Source of the DNA: Niallia sp. NCCP-28
GTDB taxonomy: Bacteria; Bacillota; Bacilli; Bacillales; Cytobacillaceae
Direction: 5' to 3'
Assembly: GCF_023168165.1 (NCBI RefSeq)
Contig: NZ_BQYJ01000001.1
Coordinates: forward strand, 682,001 to 746,000
DNA: 64,000 nt
Positions within the stretch are counted from its first letter, which is position 1; the number at the start of each line of letters is the position of its first letter. Shown here piece after piece: positions 57,286-64,000 of the stretch. The notes below the pieces were generated by a model. The model was not told the DNA's origin. It did not search any database and was given only the letters and a program-made list of their open reading frames with translations. Both the position numbers and the translations under genes were made by a program.

Positions 57286-57698
57286 TGTGTTCTTCCACTC
57301 CTTCTAGTTTCCATAACAATCATTTTGTTTAGGAATAGTTGTTTTTATGTATAAGAAATTTAGCGCGTCCGATAAGACGCGCGTACTTATTCTAATAGGA
57401 AGAGTTTAATACGTATTACGGAAAAAAGAAAGCCCTTTTTTCATTTTGTAATAGTAATGATATACATAACTTGCCAAAAATAGAATCAATTATACGAAAA
57501 TTCCTTATTAAACCTAAAAAATGAAAAACTATTTTATTGATTGACCATGTTAACGACTATTGATAAAAGTAATTTTGGTTTATCCATAAATAACAAATGT
57601 TTTTTATGGCCTATTGACACGAATATGCGGCAACAGGTTCATAAACCAAAATCATCAAAGTTGGTTAACAAAAAGCCTAGGTATTATCTGCTATTGTT
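57286..57698. other. gene-free region between udk and greA with inverted repeats
   Basis: It holds a GC-rich hairpin GCGCGTC-CGATAA-GACGCGC near 57363-57382, which may terminate udk on the minus strand. It also has a perfect 12-bp inverted repeat, ATTTTGGTTTAT (57572-57583) and ATAAACCAAAAT (57641-57652), around 57 bases. GTTAAC occurs on both outer flanks, so the unit 57549-57668 looks like a small MITE. A plus-strand frame here has no ribosome binding site and runs into udk. Confidence 0.55.
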
Positions 57699-58334
57699 TC
57701 ATAAAAGTGACTTTTGTTCAAGGATTGTTTGTATTTTGGTCACCATTAAATCGATGGCAACATGATTTTGTCCACCTTCTGGAATAATGATATCCGCATA
57801 TCTTTTGGTTGGCTCAATAAATTGATTATGCATTGGCCGAACAACATTAACATATTGCTCAATAACAGAATCCATTGTACGTCCACGATCCTGAATGTCT
57901 CTTTTCAATCTTCTAATGATCCTTAAATCAGCATCTGTATCGACGAATAATTTAATATCCATTAAATCACGAAGTCTTTCATCCTCTAAAATCAAAATTC
58001 CTTCAATGATGATAACATCTTTTGGCTCTACAATAATTTTGTCTTTCGACCTTGTATGGATATTATAGTCATATACAGGCTTTTCTATTGTTTCATAACG
58101 AAGCAATTTCTCAATATGATCAATCAACAGCTCTGTGTCAAATGCTAATGGATGATCATAATTTGTTTTCAGCCTTTCTTCAAAAGGCAAATTTGTTTGA
58201 TCTTTATAATAAAAATCTTGTTCAATCATTAAAATAGAATGATCATTAAAACTTTCAAAAACTGCTTTAGAGACGCTTGTTTTACCTGAACCAGATCCGC
58301 CTGCGACCCCAATTACAACCGGTTTACGTTGCAT
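57699..58334 (-). CDS. udk: uridine kinase
   Basis: A 211-residue pyrimidine salvage kinase phosphorylating uridine and cytidine. P-loop [15 protein letters not shown] at 8-22; [17 protein letters not shown] near 38 and YDHPLAFDT near 60 form the nucleoside site; [17 protein letters not shown] is near 145. AAAGGAG precedes the ATG. It follows trhP2 by 4 bases, so it is in the same operon. Confidence 0.97.
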   Translation of the reverse strand: MQRKPVVIGVAGGSGSGKTSVSKAVFESFNDHSILMIEQDFYYKDQTNLPFEERLKTNYDHPLAFDTELLIDHIEKLLRYETIEKPVYDYNIHTRSKDKIIVEPKDVIIIEGILILEDERLRDLMDIKLFVDTDADLRIIRRLKRDIQDRGRTMDSVIEQYVNVVRPMHNQFIEPTKRYADIIIPEGGQNHVAIDLMVTKIQTILEQKSLL

Positions 58335-58338
58335 GCAA

Positions 58339-59607
58339 TTAGAGCTCCTTTCGCATCATGTTGTTAGGAAACACAGGATGCTCTACTTTAAATTTTACGG
58401 TTTGCAGCGGATGTCTTGCCGCATCTAAAACTTCGCCCTTTTCATCCCAAATTGTATCTACAACCATTTTGAAATTATTGATTTCTGGACCAAAAAATTC
58501 TACTTCTTGTCCTGTTTTAAAATAATTGCGCTGCTGCAATGTCACAATTTGTGTTTCTGCATCATAATCAAGCACTAATCCAGCAAAATCAAAAGTTGTC
58601 TTTTTGCTGTGATTGCCAAACATTTGCTCTTCATATCCTGGTTGTCCTTCAAAAAAGGCAGGAGCAGTATCTCGATTTGCACATTTATCCAGCTCTTTTA
58701 GCCATTCTTCATCTATTACAAAATTATCTGGATCTGCACAATAAGCATCGATAACTTTGCGATAAACAGTTACAACTGTTGCAATATAATGGATAGATTT
58801 CATTCTTCCTTCTATTTTTAAACTGTCAATGCCTATTTCAATCATGCGGGGAATGGATTCAATTAATTTTAAATCCTTTGGACTCATTGCAAATGAAGAA
58901 TCTTCATTTGAAAATAAAGGATTTTCTTTATTATCCTCCAATTTATATAAATCATAATCCCAACGGCAGCTTTGGCAGCATCCGCCTCTGTTTGAATCAC
59001 GTGCAGTCATATGATTGCTTAATGTGCATCTTCCAGAATATGCAATACACATTGCCCCATGGATAAATGTCTCAATCTCCACATCAACTTTTTCCTTCAT
59101 TTCGATGATTTCTTCTGCACTTGTTTCCCGTGCCAATACAACACGCTCTAATCCTTCTTCTTTCCAATATTGCACGGCTTTCCAATTGGATAGTGATTGT
59201 TGTGTACTCAAATGCACTTCAATTTCTGGAGCTACTCTGCGGCAAGTTTCAATGATTAATGGATCAGCAACGATAATTCCATGTACCCCAGACTCTTTTA
59301 ATCCTAATAGATATTCTTCAAGGCCATCAATGTTCTCATTATGTGCAAAAATATTTGTTGTCACATACACTTTTGCATTATATTTTTTCGCGAATTCCAC
59401 GCCTTCTTTCATTTCCTCAAAAGTGAAATTCCCCGCATTAGAACGCAATCCATACTCTTGACCGCCAATAAATACTGCATCTGCTCCATAAGCAACAGCA
59501 ATTTTTAGTTTTTCTAGATTTCCTGCTGGAGCCAATAATTCTGGTTTTTTAACAATTACTCTTTTTCCATCTCTTATTTCAGATATTGGAGTTTTAACGA
59601 TTGTCAT
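58339..59607 (-). CDS. trhP2: tRNA hydroxylation protein TrhP2 (U32 family)
   Basis: A 422-residue U32-family protein (YrrO). With TrhP1 it hydroxylates U34 of tRNAs to 5-hydroxyuridine in a prephenate-dependent way. It carries the U32 signature [19 protein letters not shown] near 177 and [14 protein letters not shown] near 202, whose cysteines bind an Fe-S cluster. A C-terminal beta-barrel follows (about 335-420). [20 protein letters not shown] is near 23. It lies downstream of trhP1 and trmR. Confidence 0.9.
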   Translation of the reverse strand: MTIVKTPISEIRDGKRVIVKKPELLAPAGNLEKLKIAVAYGADAVFIGGQEYGLRSNAGNFTFEEMKEGVEFAKKYNAKVYVTTNIFAHNENIDGLEEYLLGLKESGVHGIIVADPLIIETCRRVAPEIEVHLSTQQSLSNWKAVQYWKEEGLERVVLARETSAEEIIEMKEKVDVEIETFIHGAMCIAYSGRCTLSNHMTARDSNRGGCCQSCRWDYDLYKLEDNKENPLFSNEDSSFAMSPKDLKLIESIPRMIEIGIDSLKIEGRMKSIHYIATVVTVYRKVIDAYCADPDNFVIDEEWLKELDKCANRDTAPAFFEGQPGYEEQMFGNHSKKTTFDFAGLVLDYDAETQIVTLQQRNYFKTGQEVEFFGPEINNFKMVVDTIWDEKGEVLDAARHPLQTVKFKVEHPVFPNNMMRKEL

Positions 59608-59631
59608 ATGCTCTTTCCTCCTTTTCCCTTC

Positions 59632-60561
59632 TTAATAAACAGTTTCTTTGAAGAAAAATCCTGTATCCAGCTGTCTATTTACTGGCTGTATTTTTTCGAT
59701 TTCTGCAAGAAATAATTCTTTTTCTTCTTCATATTGATTCGGATCATCTACACACATATCAATAGCCTTTCGATAAATGCTTGTTACTTTCTCGATATAA
59801 GAAGAGTCTTTTAATAACCCATCAATTTTAAAAGAATCAATGCCTGCCTCAATTAAATCTTGCATTTCATCTACAATGCAAATATCATTAGGGCTCATAA
59901 TATGAGTGCCATTTTCATCTTCAAAGATCGGATATTTATTTTCTCGTTCTTTATCATGTAAAAACAAATCTTTTTCCGTTCTTTGTTGATCCATTTCTTG
60001 CTCTTTTCCTTGATATTGAAAATAATGTTTCAAAAGAGAGCGTTTTGACTGAAACATTGTCGTCATCCCATGCACTTGTATCTCAATTTCCACCTCAGCA
60101 TTTTCTTTTGTTTCAATAATGCTGTCCATGCTGAGTTCTCTCGCTAGGACTGCTCTTTTTGCACCTTTTTTGCCCCAATAATTGCATGTATACCAATTTG
60201 TCCCAGTAGTTTCTGTGCTCCAATGAAGCTTTAATTCTGGAGCAGCTTCACGAGCAACCATTAAAACAGCGGGATCACCAAAAATAACGGCATCTGCACC
60301 CGCTTCCTTTAAAAATGGAAGATAATCATAAAGATCATCCATTTTATCATTATGAAAAATAGCATTAACTGCTACATACACTTTTTTATCATTTTCATGT
60401 GCCAATTCAATCGCCTTTTTTACATCCTCACGATTGAATTCACCCGCTAAACGAAGTCCAAACTTCTGCTCTCCTACTACAAATGCATCTGCGCCGCTTT
60501 TTATAAGGGGCAATATATCATCAACATGATTTGGTGTAACTAATAGTTCAGGTCTCTTCAT
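59632..60561 (-). CDS. trhP1: tRNA hydroxylation protein TrhP1 (U32 family, Cys-poor)
   Basis: A 309-residue U32-family protein (YrrN), the partner of TrhP2. PELLVTPNHVDDILPLIKSG opens the barrel. The U32 signature position reads EIQVHGMTTMFQSKRSLLKH near 165, lacking the cluster cysteines of TrhP2, as expected for the smaller partner. AGGAGATA precedes two ATG codons; the second gives better spacing. It is immediately downstream of trmR. Confidence 0.88.
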   Translation of the reverse strand: MKRPELLVTPNHVDDILPLIKSGADAFVVGEQKFGLRLAGEFNREDVKKAIELAHENDKKVYVAVNAIFHNDKMDDLYDYLPFLKEAGADAVIFGDPAVLMVAREAAPELKLHWSTETTGTNWYTCNYWGKKGAKRAVLARELSMDSIIETKENAEVEIEIQVHGMTTMFQSKRSLLKHYFQYQGKEQEMDQQRTEKDLFLHDKERENKYPIFEDENGTHIMSPNDICIVDEMQDLIEAGIDSFKIDGLLKDSSYIEKVTSIYRKAIDMCVDDPNQYEEEKELFLAEIEKIQPVNRQLDTGFFFKETVY

Positions 60562-60563
60562 CA

Positions 60564-61205
60564 TTATCTCCTCTTTTTGCTAATGGCTATTCCATCTCCA
60601 ACAGGTAAAATGACTGTTTCATACTCTGGATGACTCATTAGCCACTCGTTATAATTGTTAATTTTCCGCACCAATGCTCTAACATTTCTGCTTTCAATAT
60701 TGCTTTGGGCTACCAAACCGTGAAACAATACATTATCGGTAAAAATGATGCCCTCATCTGAAAGCTGTTTTGAATATATATCAAAAAATTTGCGATATTG
60801 GCTTTTTGCCGCATCAATAAATAATACATCATATGGTCCGTATTGCTGCACTAAACTCTCTACTTCAAAAGCATCTCCATAAATAAGCTTAATTTGCTTT
60901 TGTTTGTTTAGCTTATCTACATTTTGTTCCGCGATTTTATAGCGCTGTTCATCTCTTTCAACCGTTACTATCGTAGCATTTGGCAAAGCATTTGCCATTC
61001 TGATAGCTGAATAGCCGATCGCTGTTCCTATTTCGAGAATTGTTTTCGGCTTTTGAATGCGCAAGAGCTGGAGCAGCGATTCTATGCCAACAAGCTCCAT
61101 AATCGGCACATCATTATCATGGGCATAGTTTTCAATTTCCTCTATTTCTTTTGTTCTTTGCGGAACCAAAGCCTCAATATATGCCGTTATTTTATCTTCT
61201 TGCAT
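60564..61205 (-). CDS. trmR: tRNA 5-hydroxyuridine methyltransferase TrmR
   Basis: A 213-residue COMT-like class I methyltransferase (YrrM). It methylates ho5U34 to 5-methoxyuridine in tRNA. Motif I is ILEIGTAIGYSAIRMANAL near 58, with VERDEQRY near 83, DVLFIDAAKSQYRKF near 128 and IIFTDNVLFHG near 153. The start ATG at 61205 follows GAGGTGG; the GTG nine bases earlier is part of that site. It begins the trmR-trhP1-trhP2-udk unit, and the order fits a single wobble-modification pathway. Confidence 0.92.
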   Translation of the reverse strand: MQEDKITAYIEALVPQRTKEIEEIENYAHDNDVPIMELVGIESLLQLLRIQKPKTILEIGTAIGYSAIRMANALPNATIVTVERDEQRYKIAEQNVDKLNKQKQIKLIYGDAFEVESLVQQYGPYDVLFIDAAKSQYRKFFDIYSKQLSDEGIIFTDNVLFHGLVAQSNIESRNVRALVRKINNYNEWLMSHPEYETVILPVGDGIAISKKRR

Positions 61206-61436
61206 TTCTTCCACCTCATTGTTCTCTCTTCTAAATAGGCCATGTTACTCAGCTCTCGTATCCTCATATGCTAACAAAGCCTTATCCTTAAAAAATCTCT
61301 ACCTGAAAATAGTTAGCTTCTTTTTATAAGAACCTAACCCTCGACACTTCCTCATACAATATAATAAATAGAAATAAAAATATATTTCATAAAAATAATA
61401 GAATATCTAAAAACACTTGTACTATTTTAACATAAA

Positions 61437-61474
61437 ATAAAAGGGAAAGCTAATTAATCTGCTTTCCCTTTTCA
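61437..61474 (-). terminator. terminator of mltG
   Basis: AAAAGGGAAAGC and GCTTTCCCTTTT form a perfect 12-bp stem; TATTTTATG follows on the minus strand. Confidence 0.85.
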
Positions 61475-61486
61475 TTATTCAACAAA

Positions 61487-62635
61487 TCAATTATTGGAAA
61501 TATATTTTGCCTTTAATTTATTATGTTCTTCCAATGTTTTAGAAAAATGAACTTTTCCATCTTTCGATGCTAAGAAGTATAGATAACCCGTTTTTTCAGG
61601 ATGCAAAGCTGCTTCCATCGACATAACGCCAGCATTGGCGATTGGCCCAGGAGGAAGCCCTTTATTTTGATAAGTATTATATGGAGAATCTACTTCTAAA
61701 TCTTTATATGTTACTTTTGCTTTATGTTTGCCTTGTGCATATAAAACAGTCGGATCTGTCTGCAGCGGCATTTTTTCTTTTATCCGATTATAAAATACAC
61801 TGGCGATTTTATTGCGGTCTGCTTTTTTTGTTGCTTCTTTTTCAATCAAAGAGGACATCGTCAAAAATTGATGAACTGATAATTCTTGATCTGCTATTTC
61901 CACTTCATATTCCTGTACAACATTTACGGTTTTATCCAGCATGACAGAAACAATCTCCTCAAGTGATGGATTTTTTTTATAAAAAGAATAGGTAGCTGGG
62001 AAAAGATATCCTTCTAACGGATGTTTTACATCCTTTGCCATTATTTCTGTTGTCAATAAATCAGGATATTTATTCATCATCGATTGAATGAATACCTCAT
62101 TATTTAATTGTTTAATAATATCGGATTCTTTTTGATTATTTTTTTGGGCAATCGCTGCGGCTATTTCATCCAATTGTTTCCCTTCCGGTATAGTGATGGA
62201 AAACACAGGTTTTTGCATAATTTTCCCCGTTTTTAAACTATCAATAATCTGCGTAAAGGTCATAGAAGGGTTCATATGATATTCCCCTGCCATAAAATCC
62301 GACTCATTTTTAAATTTCACATAATATTTAAACACACGAGCATTTTTTACCATTCCTTTATCCTCTAATGTTTGTGAAATAGAAGATACACTTGAACCAA
62401 TCGGAATATCTACAACAATTTCTTTTTTGCTGTTTGGTTCAACAGGCTTTAATGCAGCATTAATATATAGGAAGATGCTTAATGCTGAAATGCCAATAAT
62501 CAGCACCAATGCCGCCCCAGCCAGCAGTACAACTCTTCTTATAACTTTCGCTTCATTTTGTCGTTCTGCTAATTTTTCTAAAAAAAGCTCTTTTTTATTT
62601 TTTATTCCATTATTCCCCTCTTTATCCAAAGACAC
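61487..62635 (-). CDS. mltG: endolytic murein transglycosylase MltG
   Basis: A 382-residue membrane-anchored lytic transglycosylase that ends nascent peptidoglycan chains. It has a cytoplasmic N-terminus, a membrane segment (about 32-55, VVLLAGAALVLIIGISALSI), a LysM-like domain and the YceG catalytic domain. MSSLIEKEATKKADRNKIAS near 265 has the catalytic Glu, LQTDPTVLYA comes near 295, and PYNTYQNKGLPPGPIANAG near 325. The start is GTG at 62635, 6 bases after AGGAGGG; the ATG at 62671 precedes that site. Confidence 0.93.
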   Translation of the reverse strand: MSLDKEGNNGIKNKKELFLEKLAERQNEAKVIRRVVLLAGAALVLIIGISALSIFLYINAALKPVEPNSKKEIVVDIPIGSSVSSISQTLEDKGMVKNARVFKYYVKFKNESDFMAGEYHMNPSMTFTQIIDSLKTGKIMQKPVFSITIPEGKQLDEIAAAIAQKNNQKESDIIKQLNNEVFIQSMMNKYPDLLTTEIMAKDVKHPLEGYLFPATYSFYKKNPSLEEIVSVMLDKTVNVVQEYEVEIADQELSVHQFLTMSSLIEKEATKKADRNKIASVFYNRIKEKMPLQTDPTVLYAQGKHKAKVTYKDLEVDSPYNTYQNKGLPPGPIANAGVMSMEAALHPEKTGYLYFLASKDGKVHFSKTLEEHNKLKAKYISNN

Positions 62636-62748
62636 ATATTTCCCTCCTAGATGTAGGGCATGCCTGCCCAAAAAATCTCATATCTCGACTCATTATACTA
62701 TATTATGACCTTAAAAGTCGCAAGTTTTGACGAAACCCGAATATACAA

Positions 62749-62769
62749 AAGAAGATGATTCATCTTCTT
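62749..62769. other. 21-bp palindrome upstream of mltG
   Basis: AAGAAGATGA-T-TCATCTTCTT is a perfect palindrome with a one-base centre, 114 bases upstream of the mltG start. It could be an operator or a remnant hairpin; no T-run follows. Confidence 0.45.
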
Positions 62770-63011
62770 CGTATAATCACGCCTATCCTTTAGGATATAT
62801 TTCCTAAAATAAATGCTGTTTTCTTAGAGTTTTTTATTTTCAGCATAAAAACACTTGGCATCCAAGCATTTACGCAGACTTCTCTTTGGAAAAATGAGAC
62901 AGATAGAGTTTCAACTGCCGTTTAGCGGAAAACAAGATGTATGCAGCCAGCAGATTTAAAGTCAACGATTCATACGAAAACAGCCCCTTCTTTTTAGCTC
63001 TGTTAAACTAT

Positions 63012-63120
63012 CCTGTTGATGCAGTCCGGGATCCTCCTCGGCGCGTATGAACGCGTGCGGGGTCTCCCTTTGACTCGCTTTTCCCTCAGGAGTCTCACTC
63101 CTTCCATTCCCATCAATAAA
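63012..63120 (-). repeat. dispersed GC-rich repeat B, copy 3
   Basis: On the minus strand: GGAGTGAGACTCCTGAGGGA, AAAGCGAGTCAAAGGGAGAC, CCCGCACGCG, GCGCCGAGGAGGATCCCGGA, with TTGATG/CATCAA near the ends. Same element order as copies 1 and 2. It occupies the 650-bp gap between yrzB and mltG, which otherwise shows only the 62749 palindrome and the yrzB terminator. Confidence 0.7.
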
Positions 63121-63207
63121 GTGCCAAAATCCACCCTAAACATTGCCTAACTTTTTTTCAAATTACATACAAAAACACCATTTTTTCTTGTAAATTAAAT
63201 AGAAATT

Positions 63208-63256
63208 AAAAAACAGGGGAAGAAAAACAATTTGTTTTTCTTCCCCTGTTTTTATT
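63208..63256. terminator. long-stem terminator of ruvX-yrzB
   Basis: AAAACAGGGGAAGAAAAAC and GTTTTTCTTCCCCTGTTTT make a nearly uninterrupted stem of about 20 bp with a tiny loop, and T-runs on both sides. Confidence 0.85.
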
Positions 63257-63288
63257 TTAGGACTGATTAGGCAGCCCCTTTTTTATTT

Positions 63289-63579
63289 TTATTCTTCTTC
63301 TTGATTGGAAAGGAAAGTATTCAGCATTTCTTCTACTAAATCCCATTCTTCTTCTGTTTCAATTGGAGATAACTCTCCGTCGCGTGTTTCTTCGTTTGGA
63401 ATAAAAGAAGATGCATGAATATCAATGTCTTCATCCTCGTCATCATCTTCTCCAATTGGATAATATAAAACGTAAGACTTGCCAAACTCTTCTGATTCAA
63501 ATGTAAAAAGGATTTCGCATAACTGCTCGTTTCCCTCTTCATCTACTACTGTAATTGTATTTGTTTCACCATGTTCCAT
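63289..63579 (-). CDS. yrzB: DUF1292 protein YrzB
   Basis: A 96-residue acidic protein: [20 protein letters not shown], a beta-rich core ([12 protein letters not shown]) and an Asp/Glu run ([10 protein letters not shown]). This is the DUF1292 family, function unknown, always near ruvX. The start ATG at 63579 lies behind GAGGTGG; a GTG nine bases earlier overlaps it. It follows ruvX by 13 bases. Confidence 0.92.
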   Translation of the reverse strand: MEHGETNTITVVDEEGNEQLCEILFTFESEEFGKSYVLYYPIGEDDDEDEDIDIHASSFIPNEETRDGELSPIETEEEWDLVEEMLNTFLSNQEEE

Positions 63580-63592
63580 TTTTTCCACCTCA

Positions 63593-64000
63593 TTATTTCT
63601 GGCTATCTAAATAGCCTTGTAGAATCATTGATGCTGCCATTTTGTCTATTACTTTTTTCCTTTTTTTCCTGCTGACATCTGCTTCTAAAAGGATTCTTTC
63701 AGCAGCCATTGTTGTTAAACGCTCGTCCCACAGGATTACTGGCAGCCCAAATTCTTCTTCAAGCAATTTTGCATAGTCCATGCTTGCTTCCCCGCGAAAC
63801 CCAATGCTGCCATTCATGTTTTTAGGAAGTCCAACCACTATTTTACTCACATCATGCTCAACAATCAATAGCCCAATTCTCTTAATGCCAAATTCCTTTT
63901 TATCTTCATCAATTTTAATTGTTTCTATACCTTGTGCTGTCCAGCCAAAAGCATCGCTTATGGATACTCCTACTGTTTTTGAGCCTACATCCAAGCCCAT
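63593..64000 (-). CDS. ruvX: Holliday junction resolvase-like RuvX/YqgF (start cut by window edge)
   Basis: 135 residues are visible of an RNase H-fold nuclease implicated in 16S rRNA 5' maturation and recombination. [15 protein letters not shown] at the visible N-terminus, [11 protein letters not shown] near 60 and [20 protein letters not shown] near 95 hold the conserved acidic residues. B. subtilis YrrK starts three residues before the visible Met (MRILGLD), so the real start is likely just outside the window, although an ATG coincides with the edge. Confidence 0.93.
   Translation of the reverse strand: MGLDVGSKTVGVSISDAFGWTAQGIETIKIDEDKKEFGIKRIGLLIVEHDVSKIVVGLPKNMNGSIGFRGEASMDYAKLLEEEFGLPVILWDERLTTMAAERILLEADVSRKKRKKVIDKMAASMILQGYLDSQK

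Noticed and set aside
57541-57765. Plus-strand ORF of 74 codons
   Set aside because: No ribosome binding site, contains the inverted repeats and overlaps udk in antisense.

Overview
The window is a low-GC chromosomal segment of an endospore-forming member of the Bacillaceae. This rests on long gene blocks with Bacillus subtilis order (the hrcA-grpE-dnaK-dnaJ block, comE, yqe and yrr genes), AGGAGG ribosome binding sites, many TTG/GTG starts, and sporulation genes (sigK, gpr, sda, cwlC). The exact species or genus cannot be fixed from the sequence alone.

Layout. (1) 1-3.7 kb is an accessory patch. It holds a gene truncated by the window edge, a DUF3231-type gene bracketed by 68-bp direct repeats, and a Pin/resolvase-type serine recombinase whose promoter overlaps imperfect palindromes. 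(2) 3.7-36.7 kb is a mostly minus-strand housekeeping block in B. subtilis order: nfeD-floA behind a textbook sigma-W promoter, rpsU-yqeY, yqeW, deoC, mtaB, rsmE, prmA, dnaJ, dnaK, grpE, hrcA with a perfect CIRCE operator, hemW, lepA, yqxA, gpr, rpsT, holA, comEC/EB/EA with divergent comER, yqeM, rsfS, yqeK, nadD, yhbY, aroE, yqeH, yqeG and sda with DnaA boxes. spoIIP is absent from its expected place between gpr and yqxA. (3) 36.7-47.8 kb holds divergent psd/pssA, an M3 oligopeptidase, small membrane proteins, cwlC, an AraC regulator divergent from a GH4 alpha-galactosidase (melA), an uninterrupted sigK and class III fbp. (4) 47.8-50.1 kb is rich in repeats and in tiny genes. It has a 446-bp element with terminal inverted repeats, GC-rich dispersed repeats, and a cluster of five short ORFs (33, 48, 45, 19 and 21 codons) including two tandem YrzI paralogues. 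The 33-codon ORF has a consensus promoter and tandem terminators. (5) 50.1-64 kb is the methionine-to-cysteine operon (yrrT-mtnN-mccA-mccB-yrhC), then yrzA, yrrS-pbpI, greA, udk, the tRNA wobble-uridine hydroxylation/methylation genes (trhP2, trhP1, trmR), mltG, yrzB and ruvX (cut at the window end).

How the genes work together. Chaperone synthesis is under HrcA/CIRCE. The comE genes take up DNA. yrrT to mccB recycle S-adenosylhomocysteine products into cysteine. trmR and trhP1/P2 complete mo5U in tRNA. nfeD-floA belongs to envelope-stress membrane organisation. sda links replication initiation (DnaA) to sporulation entry.

The most interesting unexplained signal is the yrzI-type micro-ORF cluster at 48.3-49.2 kb. 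Next are a two-copy structured repeat with a compensatory base change (9.4 and 44.6 kb), the direct-repeat cassette at 0.6-2.5 kb, and the greA terminator that embeds the pbpI ribosome binding site. Many starts were moved downstream from the longest open frame because a clear Shine-Dalgarno precedes the chosen codon.
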